64,000 nucleotides of DNA from assembly GCF_003339815.1 (NCBI RefSeq), contig NZ_PPTT01000011.1:1-64000 (forward strand). Direction: 5' to 3'. Below, in pieces: positions 20,365 to 28,373 of the stretch. The translations under genes were made by a program, and so were the position numbers. The notes beneath the pieces are model-generated. The model had not been told where the DNA came from. It saw only the letters and a program-made list of their open reading frames with translations, and ran no database searches. Position 1 is the first letter of the stretch. Every line of letters starts with the position of its first letter. The stretch comes from Eggerthella sinensis (GTDB taxonomy: Bacteria > Actinomycetota > Coriobacteriia > Coriobacteriales > Eggerthellaceae).

Positions 20365-21975
20365 TTACGCCTTCGCGGCTGACGCGCCGGCGATGCGGCC
20401 CCAGTTGAGGGCGCCCTGCAGGCAGGTGCCCGAGCCGGGGTAGTAGGGCCCGATCCAGCCGGCCGTGTTCACGCCCGCGCCGAACAGATGCGGGATGGGG
20501 TTGCCCTCGGTGTCGAGAATGGCCGCGTCGGTGTTGATGAGCAGGCCGCCGATGGAGCCGATGTTCGTGTTCTGCGTCTTCCAGGCGAAGAAGGGGGCGG
20601 CGTCGAGCGCGGTCAGCTGCACCGTGCGCCCGTAGGCCGCGTCGGCTCCGGCCGCGCAGGCGGCATTCCAGGCGTCCACCGTGGCCGCGAGGTTGCCGGC
20701 GTCCATGTCGAGCGCCGCCGCCAGCTCGTCGAGCGTGTCGGCTTGCACCATGCTGCCATCGGCCAGCGCGGCCCCGCGGGCTTTCGCGCCGTCTTCGGCG
20801 TTGTCCGACCAGGCGCACTTCGCGTCGGCATTCAGCATCTTGCCGTCCATGAGCATGTACGTGCAGCCCTCGGCCCCGCCCTGCGCCATCGCGGCGTTGA
20901 ACATGGCGCGGCAGTGGAAGGCGTAGGTGGTATCCTCGCGCACGAAGCGGTTGCCGCGCTGGTCGATGAGGATGTAGGGGATCTCGGGGTTCTGGTTGTT
21001 CGTGTAGCTCCAGGTTTGCAGGATGAGGTCGACCGCGCCGTGGAAGGCCGCGTCGGCACCGTGCGCCATGCCGATGCGGATGCCGTCGCCCGTGTCGGTG
21101 GCCGCCGTTGCCACCGCCTGGGTTTTGAGGTCCCAATACTGCTGCTGGTCGTATTTGAATGCCAGGTCCTCGTTGTGGTCGATGGAGGCCATGGCCAGCA
21201 CGACACCCTTGTTCGCCTTGAAGTTCTTCCCGTCGGCGGTGGCCACGCCCACCACGGTGCCGCTGTCATCCTGGTAGATGTCGGCGACCTCGGTCTTCGT
21301 CTTGATCTCGCCGCCCTTCGCCTCGACGGCCTTCTGCGCGTTCGTCGTCCACACGGCACCACCGGTTTTCGTCGTATCGGCTGCATCGGTGATGAGGTGG
21401 ATGCGGTCGCGCATGTACTCGTCCTTCATGTACGGCGTGGGGTAGCAGCCGAACACGTTGGAGAACGTGATGCCGAAGCTGTCGGCCATCCACTGCAGGT
21501 TGTCGGCGGCGTTGTCGGCCATGCAGGCGACGAGCTCCTCCTTCACGAGGCCCTCGGCATCGGTCATCCAGAACTGCTTGTGCAGCTGGGGGCTGTCGTC
21601 GGTGACGCCGGCGAGGTCCTTCTGCCACGGCGTGCCCGAAGCCTGCACCGCGCCTTCGGCGAGCGCGGTGGTGCCGCCGCACGCGGCGCCCTTTTCCAGC
21701 ATGAGCACCTTCTGCGCGCCGCTCTCAAGCGCGGAGTACGCTGCGGTCAGGCCGCTGCCGCCTCCGCCGCACACGATGACGTCGTACTCGCCGTCCCAGG
21801 AGACGCCCTTCGCGTTGCCGGCCGAGCCGCTCTGCTCCGCCGCGTCCGCGTTGCCCGCGGCCTTCGGCGCGCATCCGGCCAGCCCGCCCATGGCCAGCGC
21901 GCCCAGCCCGAGCGCCGCGCCGCCGATGAAGTTCCTGCGTGACAGCCCTCGCTCGTTCGCATCCGTCGTTTTCAT
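20365..21975 (-). CDS. Second Tat-exported FAD-dependent reductase (fumarate reductase flavoprotein family)
   Basis: A 536-residue flavoprotein with a twin-arginine signal (LSRRNFIGGAALGLGALAM, then AGCAP), so it is exported and possibly lipidated. A GGGGSGL FAD motif sits near residue 74. The C-terminal FAD and active-site region includes NIGSIGGLLIN, LFGAGVNTAGWIG and PGSGTCLQGALNWGRIAG. It has no heme motif or FMN-binding domain. It is the same length and family as the protein at 80-1690 but clearly different in sequence, so the substrate probably differs. It has a strong, decorated promoter (22042-22115). Confidence 0.85.
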   Translation of the reverse strand: MKTTDANERGLSRRNFIGGAALGLGALAMGGLAGCAPKAAGNADAAEQSGSAGNAKGVSWDGEYDVIVCGGGGSGLTAAYSALESGAQKVLMLEKGAACGGTTALAEGAVQASGTPWQKDLAGVTDDSPQLHKQFWMTDAEGLVKEELVACMADNAADNLQWMADSFGITFSNVFGCYPTPYMKDEYMRDRIHLITDAADTTKTGGAVWTTNAQKAVEAKGGEIKTKTEVADIYQDDSGTVVGVATADGKNFKANKGVVLAMASIDHNEDLAFKYDQQQYWDLKTQAVATAATDTGDGIRIGMAHGADAAFHGAVDLILQTWSYTNNQNPEIPYILIDQRGNRFVREDTTYAFHCRAMFNAAMAQGGAEGCTYMLMDGKMLNADAKCAWSDNAEDGAKARGAALADGSMVQADTLDELAAALDMDAGNLAATVDAWNAACAAGADAAYGRTVQLTALDAAPFFAWKTQNTNIGSIGGLLINTDAAILDTEGNPIPHLFGAGVNTAGWIGPYYPGSGTCLQGALNWGRIAGASAAKA

Positions 21976-22041
21976 GATGGCCCCTTCCCTCGATTGGTGG
22001 TACGTTGCGGCGTGTTCGCCGTCCCGTAGCTCTTGGGGAGG

Positions 22042-22115
22042 ATTATAGAAACGGGCGCGCCCGGCCTCAACGGCCCCAGTTCACCATGCGGAACTCCCGT
22101 TCCACGATGCGGAAC
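22042..22115 (-). promoter_or_regulatory. Strong promoter of the second flavoprotein with upstream repeats
   Basis: On the minus strand: TTGAGG (22065-22070), 17 nt, perfect TATAAT (22042-22047). The spacer contains the 12-bp palindrome CGGGCGCGCCCG (22052-22063). Further upstream are two near-identical elements, GTTCACCATGCGGAAC (22079-22094) and GTTCCACGATGCGGAAC (22099-22115). The latter is also a GTTCC-N7-GGAAC dyad. Confidence 0.65.
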
Positions 22116-22159
22116 GTGCCTGGTGGGATGGCGGTATGAGGAGTTGGGTGCGGGGCTCG

Positions 22160-22966
22160 TTACGCGAGTTCGGTCAAGAGCAGGTTGAGGTCGACCGCCG
22201 TGGAGATGCCGTTCACCGTGCCGGCGTTCGTGTACTGCCACATGACGAAGTCGAACTGGCCGTGCGGCTCGGCGGCGTCGTACTCGGCGAACCACACGGG
22301 GCGCTCGCCCAGGTCGGCGCGGTTGTAGCGGGCCATGTCGCCGCTGTTGCCGTAGATCATCGTGGAGTAGCCGCCCTGCTCCAAGCGCTCGCAGAACGCC
22401 CGCGCGCTGGCCGTGAGCGTCTCGCGGTCGAGGTTGTTCGCGCGGCCCGAGGCGTCGGATACGGGCTCGTGGTCGTACACCACGGGAAACGCCAGATGGC
22501 GCCCGGCCAAAAGCTCGAGCACGAAGTCGGCTTCCTCGCGGGCCTCTTCCACGCTGACGGCCTGCGAGAAGAAGTACGCGCCCACGTCGAGGCCGGCGCT
22601 TGTGGCGTTGTCGATGTTCTCGGCGTAGCGTTCGTCGGCGTACAGCGCGCCTTCGGTGTACCCGCGGTTGCCCACGCGCACCATGGCGAAATCGATGCCG
22701 TCGGCGGCAACCGCGTTCCAGTCGATGACGCCCTGATGGTCGGACACGTCCACGCCCAGGCGGGAGCGCAGCGTGCCGTCCTCGTAGTAGGCGAGGCGGT
22801 CGTTGTTGGCGCCCGAGCGCTCGAGGCCGTTCCAGTCGTAGGGGCTCACGTAGGCGGGGGCTGCGGTGTCGGTTGAGGGGGAGCTGCAGGCGGTGGCCAG
22901 CCCGAGGGTGCCCGCGAGGGCGACGGCGGACAGGACGGCGGCAGCGATGGTTTTCAGTCGTTTCAT
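22160..22966 (-). CDS. GH25 lysozyme lipoprotein
   Basis: A 268-residue exported muramidase. The N-terminus is a lipoprotein-like signal (MKRLKTIAAA, hydrophobic core, LATAC lipobox-like). The GH25 domain covers residues about 65-268: LGVDVSDHQGVIDW holds the first catalytic Asp, and VVYDHEPVS replaces the family's D-x-E motif. GAYFFSQA and the C-terminal DFVMWQYTNAG fit the fold. It cleaves the MurNAc-GlcNAc bond during cell-wall turnover. A longer frame to 23041 lacks a signal peptide, so ATG 22966 is used. It is 90 nt downstream of a GT51 transglycosylase gene. Confidence 0.87.
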   Translation of the reverse strand: MKRLKTIAAAVLSAVALAGTLGLATACSSPSTDTAAPAYVSPYDWNGLERSGANNDRLAYYEDGTLRSRLGVDVSDHQGVIDWNAVAADGIDFAMVRVGNRGYTEGALYADERYAENIDNATSAGLDVGAYFFSQAVSVEEAREEADFVLELLAGRHLAFPVVYDHEPVSDASGRANNLDRETLTASARAFCERLEQGGYSTMIYGNSGDMARYNRADLGERPVWFAEYDAAEPHGQFDFVMWQYTNAGTVNGISTAVDLNLLLTELA

Positions 22967-23056
22967 GGTGCCTATCCTACCAAAGCCCTCGGGGTTCGCC
23001 GCGACGAATCGCGCACCGCTACGACGACTACAGAACCGCACGCGGCGGCCCGTCCG

Positions 23057-23809
23057 CTAGGCGGCAATCGCCTGGACGTTGCTCACGATGTGCTGCGCCG
23101 CGTTCTGGTTGAGGTAGTCGTAGCGCACGAGCTTCTTGAGCACTTCCTGCTGACGCTGCCGTGCCAGGTCGGGGTTCTGCGAGAGGGCGTAGATGCTCGG
23201 CGCGTTCGGGATGCCGGCCAGCAGGGTGCACTCGTCGGCGTCGAGGGCGCTCGGGTCCTTGCCGAAGTACCCCTCGCTCGCGTTGCCGATGCCCTCGTAG
23301 CCGTCGCCGAAGTAGATGGAGTTCACGTACAGCTCGAGGATGGTGCGCTTCGAGAAGTGCTGCTCGATGGTGACGGCCATGAAGATCTCGGCGATCTTGC
23401 GGTCGATGGTTTGCTCCTGGGAGAAGTACTGGTTCTTCGCAAGCTGCTGCGTGATGGTGCTGCCGCCCTCGACGATGGCGCCGGCCTTGAGGTCGTTCAT
23501 GAGCGCGCGGCCCGTGGCGATGATGTCGAAGCCGGGGTGCGCGTAGAAGCGATGATCCTCTACGGCCACGACGGCCTGCAGATACAGGTCGGGCAGCTCG
23601 TCGATGGGCGTGAAGTTCTCGCTGTTCTGGATGGCGGCGGCCATGTCGTCGAGGTCGGTGGCCTCGAGCGCTTCGCGATACAGGTTGAAGCCGCGCGCGA
23701 GAAAGTACACCTCCACCAACACGATGAGGATGAACACCACGAGTCCCACGCGTCCGAGGAACGCGACGAAGGGATGGGCCTGGGATGTCCGCTGCGCCGT
23801 TCGTGCCAT
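23057..23809 (-). CDS. Monofunctional peptidoglycan glycosyltransferase (GT51)
   Basis: A 250-residue membrane-anchored transglycosylase that polymerises lipid II. An N-terminal helix (residues 18-38) precedes the GT51 domain. Its five motifs are visible, including EDHRFYAHPG with the catalytic Glu, GGSTITQQLAKN, RKIAEIFMAV and the second Glu in ILELYVNSIYFGDG. No transpeptidase domain follows, so it is monofunctional. It is co-oriented with the lysozyme gene and divergent from the Rrf2 gene. Confidence 0.9.
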   Translation of the reverse strand: MARTAQRTSQAHPFVAFLGRVGLVVFILIVLVEVYFLARGFNLYREALEATDLDDMAAAIQNSENFTPIDELPDLYLQAVVAVEDHRFYAHPGFDIIATGRALMNDLKAGAIVEGGSTITQQLAKNQYFSQEQTIDRKIAEIFMAVTIEQHFSKRTILELYVNSIYFGDGYEGIGNASEGYFGKDPSALDADECTLLAGIPNAPSIYALSQNPDLARQRQQEVLKKLVRYDYLNQNAAQHIVSNVQAIAA

Positions 23810-23953
23810 GGTTCCGCCTTTCCGGTGGTGCCTGTCGTGCCGCGCGTCCTGCGCGGGTTCTGCTTCATGTGCTGTATCAGTTATACCAAGCCGTCCTTAA
23901 CGCTGCCTTACCGACCGCTTGCCCCATCCTTACATTCCTGCAAGAAAGGCCCG

Positions 23954-23981
23954 ATCGTTCGGGCAAACGATGGGATATACT
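23954..23981 (+). promoter_or_regulatory. Promoter region of the Rrf2-family gene
   Basis: TATACT at 23976-23981 is preceded by the dyad ATCGTT-N6-AACGAT (23954-23971). The dyad covers the -35 to spacer region and is a candidate autoregulatory site. Confidence 0.4.
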
Positions 23982-24063
23982 GGGAAAACAACACGAAGAG
24001 GGGTTCGTGGCCGCCGCCAGTGCGCGTTCGGCTGCGCACGACGACAAGGACGGTGTGACGGAC

Positions 24064-24474
24064 ATGATGATATCGACGCGGGGGCGGTATGCTTTGCGGC
24101 TCATGATCGACATCGCACGACAAGGCGAAGCCGGCTCGCTCGTCACCATGCGACAGGCCGCCGAACGCGAGGACCTGTCCGTCAAGTACCTTGAACAGCT
24201 GGGCGGCGCGCTCGTGAAGGCGAACGTGTTGAAGAGCGTTCGTGGCGTGAGCGGCGGTTATCTGCTTGCGCGCCCCGCCGACGAGATCACGGCGGGAGAC
24301 GTGCTGCGCGCCACCGAGGGGAGCTGTGCCCCGGTGTCGTGCCTCGAGGACGGGGCCGAGGCGTGCCCGCGTCGCGACGAGTGCGTGGCCATCAACTTCT
24401 GGCGCGGCCTCGACCAGGCCATCGAGGACTACGTGGATCACGTGACCCTCGCCGACCTCGTGCACATGAAATAA
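24064..24474 (+). CDS. Rrf2-family regulator with four cysteines (likely iron-sulfur sensor)
   Basis: A 136-residue Rrf2 protein. The family N-terminus ISTRGRYALRLMIDIA is followed by a winged helix (LSVKYLEQLGGALVKANVLKS, with RGVSGGY as the wing). Cysteines at residues 88, 93, 101 and 107 lie where IscR and NsrR bind their cluster, so an Fe-S cluster sensing iron, oxygen or nitric oxide is likely. Upstream in-frame codons back to 23785 add unrelated sequence; AAGGACGG before ATG 24064 supports the shorter form. No isc or suf genes are adjacent, so the target is not obvious. Confidence 0.85.
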   Translation: MMISTRGRYALRLMIDIARQGEAGSLVTMRQAAEREDLSVKYLEQLGGALVKANVLKSVRGVSGGYLLARPADEITAGDVLRATEGSCAPVSCLEDGAEACPRRDECVAINFWRGLDQAIEDYVDHVTLADLVHMK

Positions 24475-24485
24475 GGTAACCGGGC

Positions 24486-25193
24486 TCAGAGGTCCCGTGA
24501 GCCGTATGCGCGAACTGCTGCGCGTTCCGAGACGATGTAGAGCGTGCAAGCCGCTGCTAAAACACAGGCCGCGATCAGGAGCGAGCCTCCCAAGGTTTGA
24601 GCGGCGGTTACCGCCGTGCCGACAAATGGGAAGAATGCGTCGAAATCGATGCTACGAAGCTGGTAGAGCCACACGAGGATTGCGAGCATGAACGCGACGG
24701 GCACGCAGGTGACGACGTTTCGGCAGGTGCCTGCAAGCAAAAAGGGAAGCGTGGCGCTGAACGTGGTGAGCGTGAGGGCGAACGAGACGGCCGTGGCCGT
24801 TACGAGCTGAGGTGCGTCGAAGCCAACGGTGAAGTGCGCGATCAGCGGCAGTCCGGGCACCGCGGCGATGATCGCACACGATACGACGTAGGATGCCGCA
24901 CCGAGCGCGACGCATCCTGCCACGATGACGCCGACACTCGCATAGCGTCCTGCCACCACGTCGGCGCGCGAGAGCGGCAGCGACTGGCGAAAAGCGATCC
25001 AGTCGCGCCGTTGGTCGCGTAGCAGCATGGGCATCAGCACCATCTGGGCCATGGGGAGGCCCACGAGCAGGACGATGAGCGGGCTGGCTCCCGCCACCAT
25101 GAGGGTGCCGACTGAGAGGAGCGCCCAGAGCGCCGCGTTTTTCCCCAGCGACGTTCCCAAGGCGAGAAAGTCCGAGATCATCATGGTCTTCAC
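24486..25193 (-). CDS. ABC-2 type transporter permease subunit
   Basis: A 235-residue membrane protein with about six hydrophobic segments. It starts at GTG with AAGGAG upstream. It shares the pattern DxxAFRQSLPLSRADVVAGRY with the next gene upstream (QFRLALPIARKDVIVGRY), so the two are diverged duplicates and probably form a heterodimeric membrane channel. It is the last gene of the GntR-ATPase-permease-permease operon. The substrate is unknown; such YtrA-type clusters often answer cell-envelope stress or antimicrobial peptides. Confidence 0.75.
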   Translation of the reverse strand: MKTMMISDFLALGTSLGKNAALWALLSVGTLMVAGASPLIVLLVGLPMAQMVLMPMLLRDQRRDWIAFRQSLPLSRADVVAGRYASVGVIVAGCVALGAASYVVSCAIIAAVPGLPLIAHFTVGFDAPQLVTATAVSFALTLTTFSATLPFLLAGTCRNVVTCVPVAFMLAILVWLYQLRSIDFDAFFPFVGTAVTAAQTLGGSLLIAACVLAAACTLYIVSERAAVRAYGSRDL

Positions 25194-25220
25194 AGGACGC
25201 TCCTTCCCACGGTGGAGAGC

Positions 25221-25919
25221 CTATAGTTCGCGCTTGGCGTACAGGCGCGTGGAGATGGTGGCCGAGATCGCGTAGACGGCCGCGACGATCACGAGGATGG
25301 CGGCGGCCAAGCCGATGGTGCCGAGGGGCGTTTCAAGCAGCAGGTTGATGTTGGCCAGGAAGTCGGCGGGCGGGCCGTTGCCGTCGAGCGAGAACGCGAT
25401 GAACACGCCGAAGATGATGAGCAGCGGCAGGTAGCGTACGCCCTTCGTCATGCCGAAACGCGAGAACACCGGCATGGTGATGGACAGCATGACCAGCAGC
25501 ATGGCCAGGCCGGCCACGCAGGTGAACAGGATGGCCTGCCACGAGAAGTTCACCATGAGGTCGGCCAGCTGCGGCACGCTCGGCATGAGCTGCGCGGCGG
25601 CGATGACGATGAACGTGGTGAGCAGGCCCACGGCGATGCCGCATAGCGACAGCAGGGCGAAGCTGACGTAGCGGCCCACGATGACGTCCTTGCGCGCGAT
25701 GGGCAGCGCAAGGCGGAACTGCTGCCAGTTGGCGCGTTCGTCGAGCGACAGGATGGTGATGGTGAGCGAGAAGGGAATCATCACGCCCACGGCGGGTGCC
25801 ACTACGTACAGGTTGCCGATCATGATGCAGATGAAGATGCCCACGACGATGGCGATGCCCAGTTGCTGCAGCAGGTACTTCTTGGCGATCAGGAGATCGG
25901 ACATGATCATAGCTTTCAT
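25221..25919 (-). CDS. ABC-2 type transporter permease subunit
   Basis: A 232-residue membrane protein with about six helices and the block LALPIARKDVIVGRYVSFA. It overlaps the ATPase gene by 4 nt, so it is translationally coupled to it. It is paired with the paralogous permease 27 nt downstream. Confidence 0.78.
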   Translation of the reverse strand: MKAMIMSDLLIAKKYLLQQLGIAIVVGIFICIMIGNLYVVAPAVGVMIPFSLTITILSLDERANWQQFRLALPIARKDVIVGRYVSFALLSLCGIAVGLLTTFIVIAAAQLMPSVPQLADLMVNFSWQAILFTCVAGLAMLLVMLSITMPVFSRFGMTKGVRYLPLLIIFGVFIAFSLDGNGPPADFLANINLLLETPLGTIGLAAAILVIVAAVYAISATISTRLYAKREL

Positions 25920-26806
25920 CGGACCTCTCCTTTCAGCATGAGGGCCATGTACGTGTCGATATCGGCCTTGTCCAGGGCGATGTTCTTGAAGTTCTCGGCG
26001 AACGCGAAGCGGTCGGGCGCCAGCACGTCGATGCCGTAAGGGTGCCGCATGCTGCGCAGCTCGCCCGGGGCGAAGAAGCCGCTTGCAGCGATGTGCTCGA
26101 AGTCGGCCGCGCGGCAGTGCGCCACGCCGGCGAGGTCGGTGATGGCGTCCTTCTCGACGGAGAACACGATGCGGCCGTCATCGATGCACACGATGTAATC
26201 GGCGATTTTCTCAAGGTCGCTCGTGATGTGGCTCGACATGAGGATGCCGTGCCGTTCGTCGCGCATGTAGACGCGCAGCAGGTCGAGCGCTTCCTCGCGG
26301 GCGAGCGGGTCGAGACCGGCGGTGGCTTCGTCGAGGATGAGCAGGTCGGGGTCGTGTGCGAGCGCGCAGGCCAGCGACAGCTTCATGCTCATGCCGCGCG
26401 ACAGGTCGTGCACGGTCTTGTCCTTCGGCAGCTCGAACTGCGCGAGACGCTGCTCGAAGTCGGCGGGGCTCCACGAGTCGTAACTGTAGGCCATGAGCTT
26501 GCCCACCGAGGCAATGGACATCTCCTCGGGGAAGGAGCACGTGTCGAACACGACGCCCGTGCGCTGTTTCGCCTGCTTGATGGCCTTCGCGCTGGCGTGC
26601 TCGCCCACGTTCTGGCCGAACAGCTCGATGGAGCCCGCGTCGGGGAAGATGAGCCCCAGGATGGCCTTGATGGTGGTGGTCTTGCCGGCGCCGTTGCTGC
26701 CGACGAAGCCCACCACGCTGCCGGCCGGAACCGTGAGGTCGATATTCTGGAGGTCGAAGCCGTCGTAGTGCTTCGACAGGCTGCGGATGCGGAGAAGATC
26801 GTTCAT
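25916..26806 (-). CDS. ABC transporter ATP-binding protein
   Basis: A 296-residue ATPase. Walker A is GSNGAGKTT, the signature is LSRGMSMKLSLA, Walker B is LLILDEATAGLD and the H-loop is SSHITSD. The signature with SRGM and the length resemble BcrA/YtrB-type ATPases. It energises the two adjacent permeases. It overlaps the GntR stop codon by 1 nt and the permease start by 4 nt. Confidence 0.9.
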   Translation of the reverse strand: MNDLLRIRSLSKHYDGFDLQNIDLTVPAGSVVGFVGSNGAGKTTTIKAILGLIFPDAGSIELFGQNVGEHASAKAIKQAKQRTGVVFDTCSFPEEMSIASVGKLMAYSYDSWSPADFEQRLAQFELPKDKTVHDLSRGMSMKLSLACALAHDPDLLILDEATAGLDPLAREEALDLLRVYMRDERHGILMSSHITSDLEKIADYIVCIDDGRIVFSVEKDAITDLAGVAHCRAADFEHIAASGFFAPGELRSMRHPYGIDVLAPDRFAFAENFKNIALDKADIDTYMALMLKGEVR

Positions 26807-27183
26807 CAGTCGTCACTTTCTGCGATGAGGTCGAGCATGTCATGGAGCTCCCTGACCTCGACGTTCGCGCCGCGCGCTTCGTCGACGGCCTGGGTGAGCA
26901 GCTCCTCGATGTGGCGGAGGCGTTCTTCGCGCAGCAGCTCGAAGTTGCCGCCGGCCACGAAGCTGCCCTTGCCGGGCACCGTCTCGATGAAGCCTTGCGC
27001 TTCCAGCTCGGCGTAGGCGCGCTTCGTCGTGATGACGCTGATGCGCAGATCGCCGGCCAGCGCCCGGATGGAGGGCAGCTGCTGCCCCTCGTCCAGCTCA
27101 CCCGTGAGGATGAGGGCTTTCATCTGCGAGACGATCTGGTCGTAGATGGGCCGGTCGCTCGCATTCGAGATGATGATGTCCAA
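26806..27183 (-). CDS. GntR-family regulator, YtrA subgroup
   Basis: A 125-residue regulator with a GntR winged helix (PIYDQIVSQMKALILTGEL, then LPSIRALAGDLRISVITTKRAY) and only a short C-terminal dimer segment, as in YtrA. It starts at TTG 27183, with AAAGGGAG upstream; the longer frame to 27489 has no support. It is first in an operon with an ABC exporter-like module and has a palindromic operator at 27336-27364, so it is probably an autorepressor of this operon. Confidence 0.87.
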   Translation of the reverse strand: MDIIISNASDRPIYDQIVSQMKALILTGELDEGQQLPSIRALAGDLRISVITTKRAYAELEAQGFIETVPGKGSFVAGGNFELLREERLRHIEELLTQAVDEARGANVEVRELHDMLDLIAESDD

Positions 27184-27335
27184 CTCAGGCTCCCTTTCGT
27201 GTTCCGTGCGCGCCGCGCCCGTGGGGGCGGGGCGGTGAAGAGCGGTTCGGCGTCCCGAATCGCCCGATGGCGCGTTGCGGCGTCCCGCTTCGCGCCGGGA
27301 GGGTCCAAGCACGTTCCTCGTCCCCTCCAACCGGG

Positions 27336-27364
27336 TAGTGTGTATATACCCGATATGCACACTA
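27336..27364. promoter_or_regulatory. GntR (YtrA-type) operator
   Basis: TAGTGTGTATAT and ATATGCACACTA form a 12-bp inverted repeat with one mismatch and a 5-nt spacer. TATACA and TATAGT -10-like sequences for the minus strand lie inside it. Confidence 0.65.
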
Positions 27365-27414
27365 TAAACAATAGCCACGGAAGCGTCAAGAAGGAATCGT
27401 AGGGAGGATATCGC

Positions 27415-27443
27415 TTGCATGTAATACTGTATTACCGTATAGT
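27415..27443 (+). promoter_or_regulatory. Promoter with built-in operator of the toxin-antitoxin operon
   Basis: TTGCAT (27415-27420), 17 nt, TATAGT (27438-27443). The spacer holds the perfect palindrome GTAATAC-T-GTATTAC (27421-27435). Confidence 0.75.
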
Positions 27444-27466
27444 GATGGTGTTGAAAGGAGACTGAT

Positions 27467-27886
27467 ATGGCTATCGCCACAAAGCACAAAGCGACGCCTT
27501 CGAGTCATGAAAATACTTTTGAAGCGGCGGGAGCGAAAAGAGCAAGACAGGAGAAGCTCGTTCGGCCCGACACCATCGTCACTGCACGTGTTCCGGTGGA
27601 GATCAAAGAGCAAGGGGATGCCGTTTTGAGAAGGATAGGCTCGACCCCTACCGAACTCATCAACGCTGCGTATCGCTACGTCATCGAAAACGGCGAGCTC
27701 CCAAAAACAGATTCGCCGCTTGACGAAGTGGCTGTTCGACGGCGCACGCTCACTTCGGAGCAGAAGGCAAATATCAAGGCTCGCATTGATCGCATGACCT
27801 TGAAAGCCCCTGCATCGTGGTCTGGAAAGACGTTTGATGAATTGCGGGAAGAAGCTATGCGGGAAAAGTACCCGGAGTATTTCTAG
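27467..27886 (+). CDS. RelB/DinJ-like antitoxin
   Basis: A 139-residue protein. The middle (residues about 37-70) has a ribbon-helix-helix look: TIVTARVPVEIKEQGDAVL, then TPTELINAAYRYVIENG, as in RelB/DinJ antitoxins. The charged C-terminal third should wrap the toxin. It is followed 15 nt later by a PIN toxin and preceded by a promoter with an internal palindrome, so it probably represses the operon. The AT content is clearly higher than in flanking genes, which suggests horizontal transfer. Confidence 0.78.
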   Translation: MAIATKHKATPSSHENTFEAAGAKRARQEKLVRPDTIVTARVPVEIKEQGDAVLRRIGSTPTELINAAYRYVIENGELPKTDSPLDEVAVRRRTLTSEQKANIKARIDRMTLKAPASWSGKTFDELREEAMREKYPEYF

Positions 27887-27901
27887 CGAAGGAGAGCACT
27901 G

Positions 27902-28354
27902 ATGCGTCTTTTGCTCGATACTAATGTTTTGCTCGACCTGCTTGCATGTCGGGAAGAGTTTTACCGGGAAGTGTGCGCCATCAAGGCTATGGGCCTGTAT
28001 GGCGATGCCGATTTGTGGGTATCAGCGAAGTCTTTCACCGACGTGTTTTATCTTATGAGAAGACACGGCGAATTTGACAGTGCTGCCATTCAGGACGTCA
28101 TTTTGGAAAACCTTGCTTACTTGAACGTGTGCGGGATCGGCAAAGAGGACATCGAAAACTCGGCTCGGGCCAAATGGCCCGATTTCGAAGACTGCCTCGT
28201 CGCGCTTTGCGCCGAAAAAGTGAAAGCCGATGTTCTTATCACGCGCGATAGGAAGGGATTCGAGCTTTCGCGCGTGACCCCTTGCTCTCCTTCTGACTTT
28301 GTCGATCATCTTGAAAAAGAGTACGGCATCGTGTACGACGAAGTTGATTGGTGA
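27902..28354 (+). CDS. PIN-domain toxin (VapC-like ribonuclease)
   Basis: A 150-residue PIN protein. Acidic metal-binding residues occur in LLLDTNVLLDLL (Asp6), in DFEDCLVALCAEK and in LITRDRKGF, with an Asp in the expected fourth position. PIN toxins cleave tRNA, rRNA or mRNA in the cytoplasm. It pairs with the RHH antitoxin upstream. Base composition is AT-richer than its surroundings. Confidence 0.83.
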   Translation: MRLLLDTNVLLDLLACREEFYREVCAIKAMGLYGDADLWVSAKSFTDVFYLMRRHGEFDSAAIQDVILENLAYLNVCGIGKEDIENSARAKWPDFEDCLVALCAEKVKADVLITRDRKGFELSRVTPCSPSDFVDHLEKEYGIVYDEVDW

Positions 28355-28373
28355 GCGTTCTAATGCGGAATGC

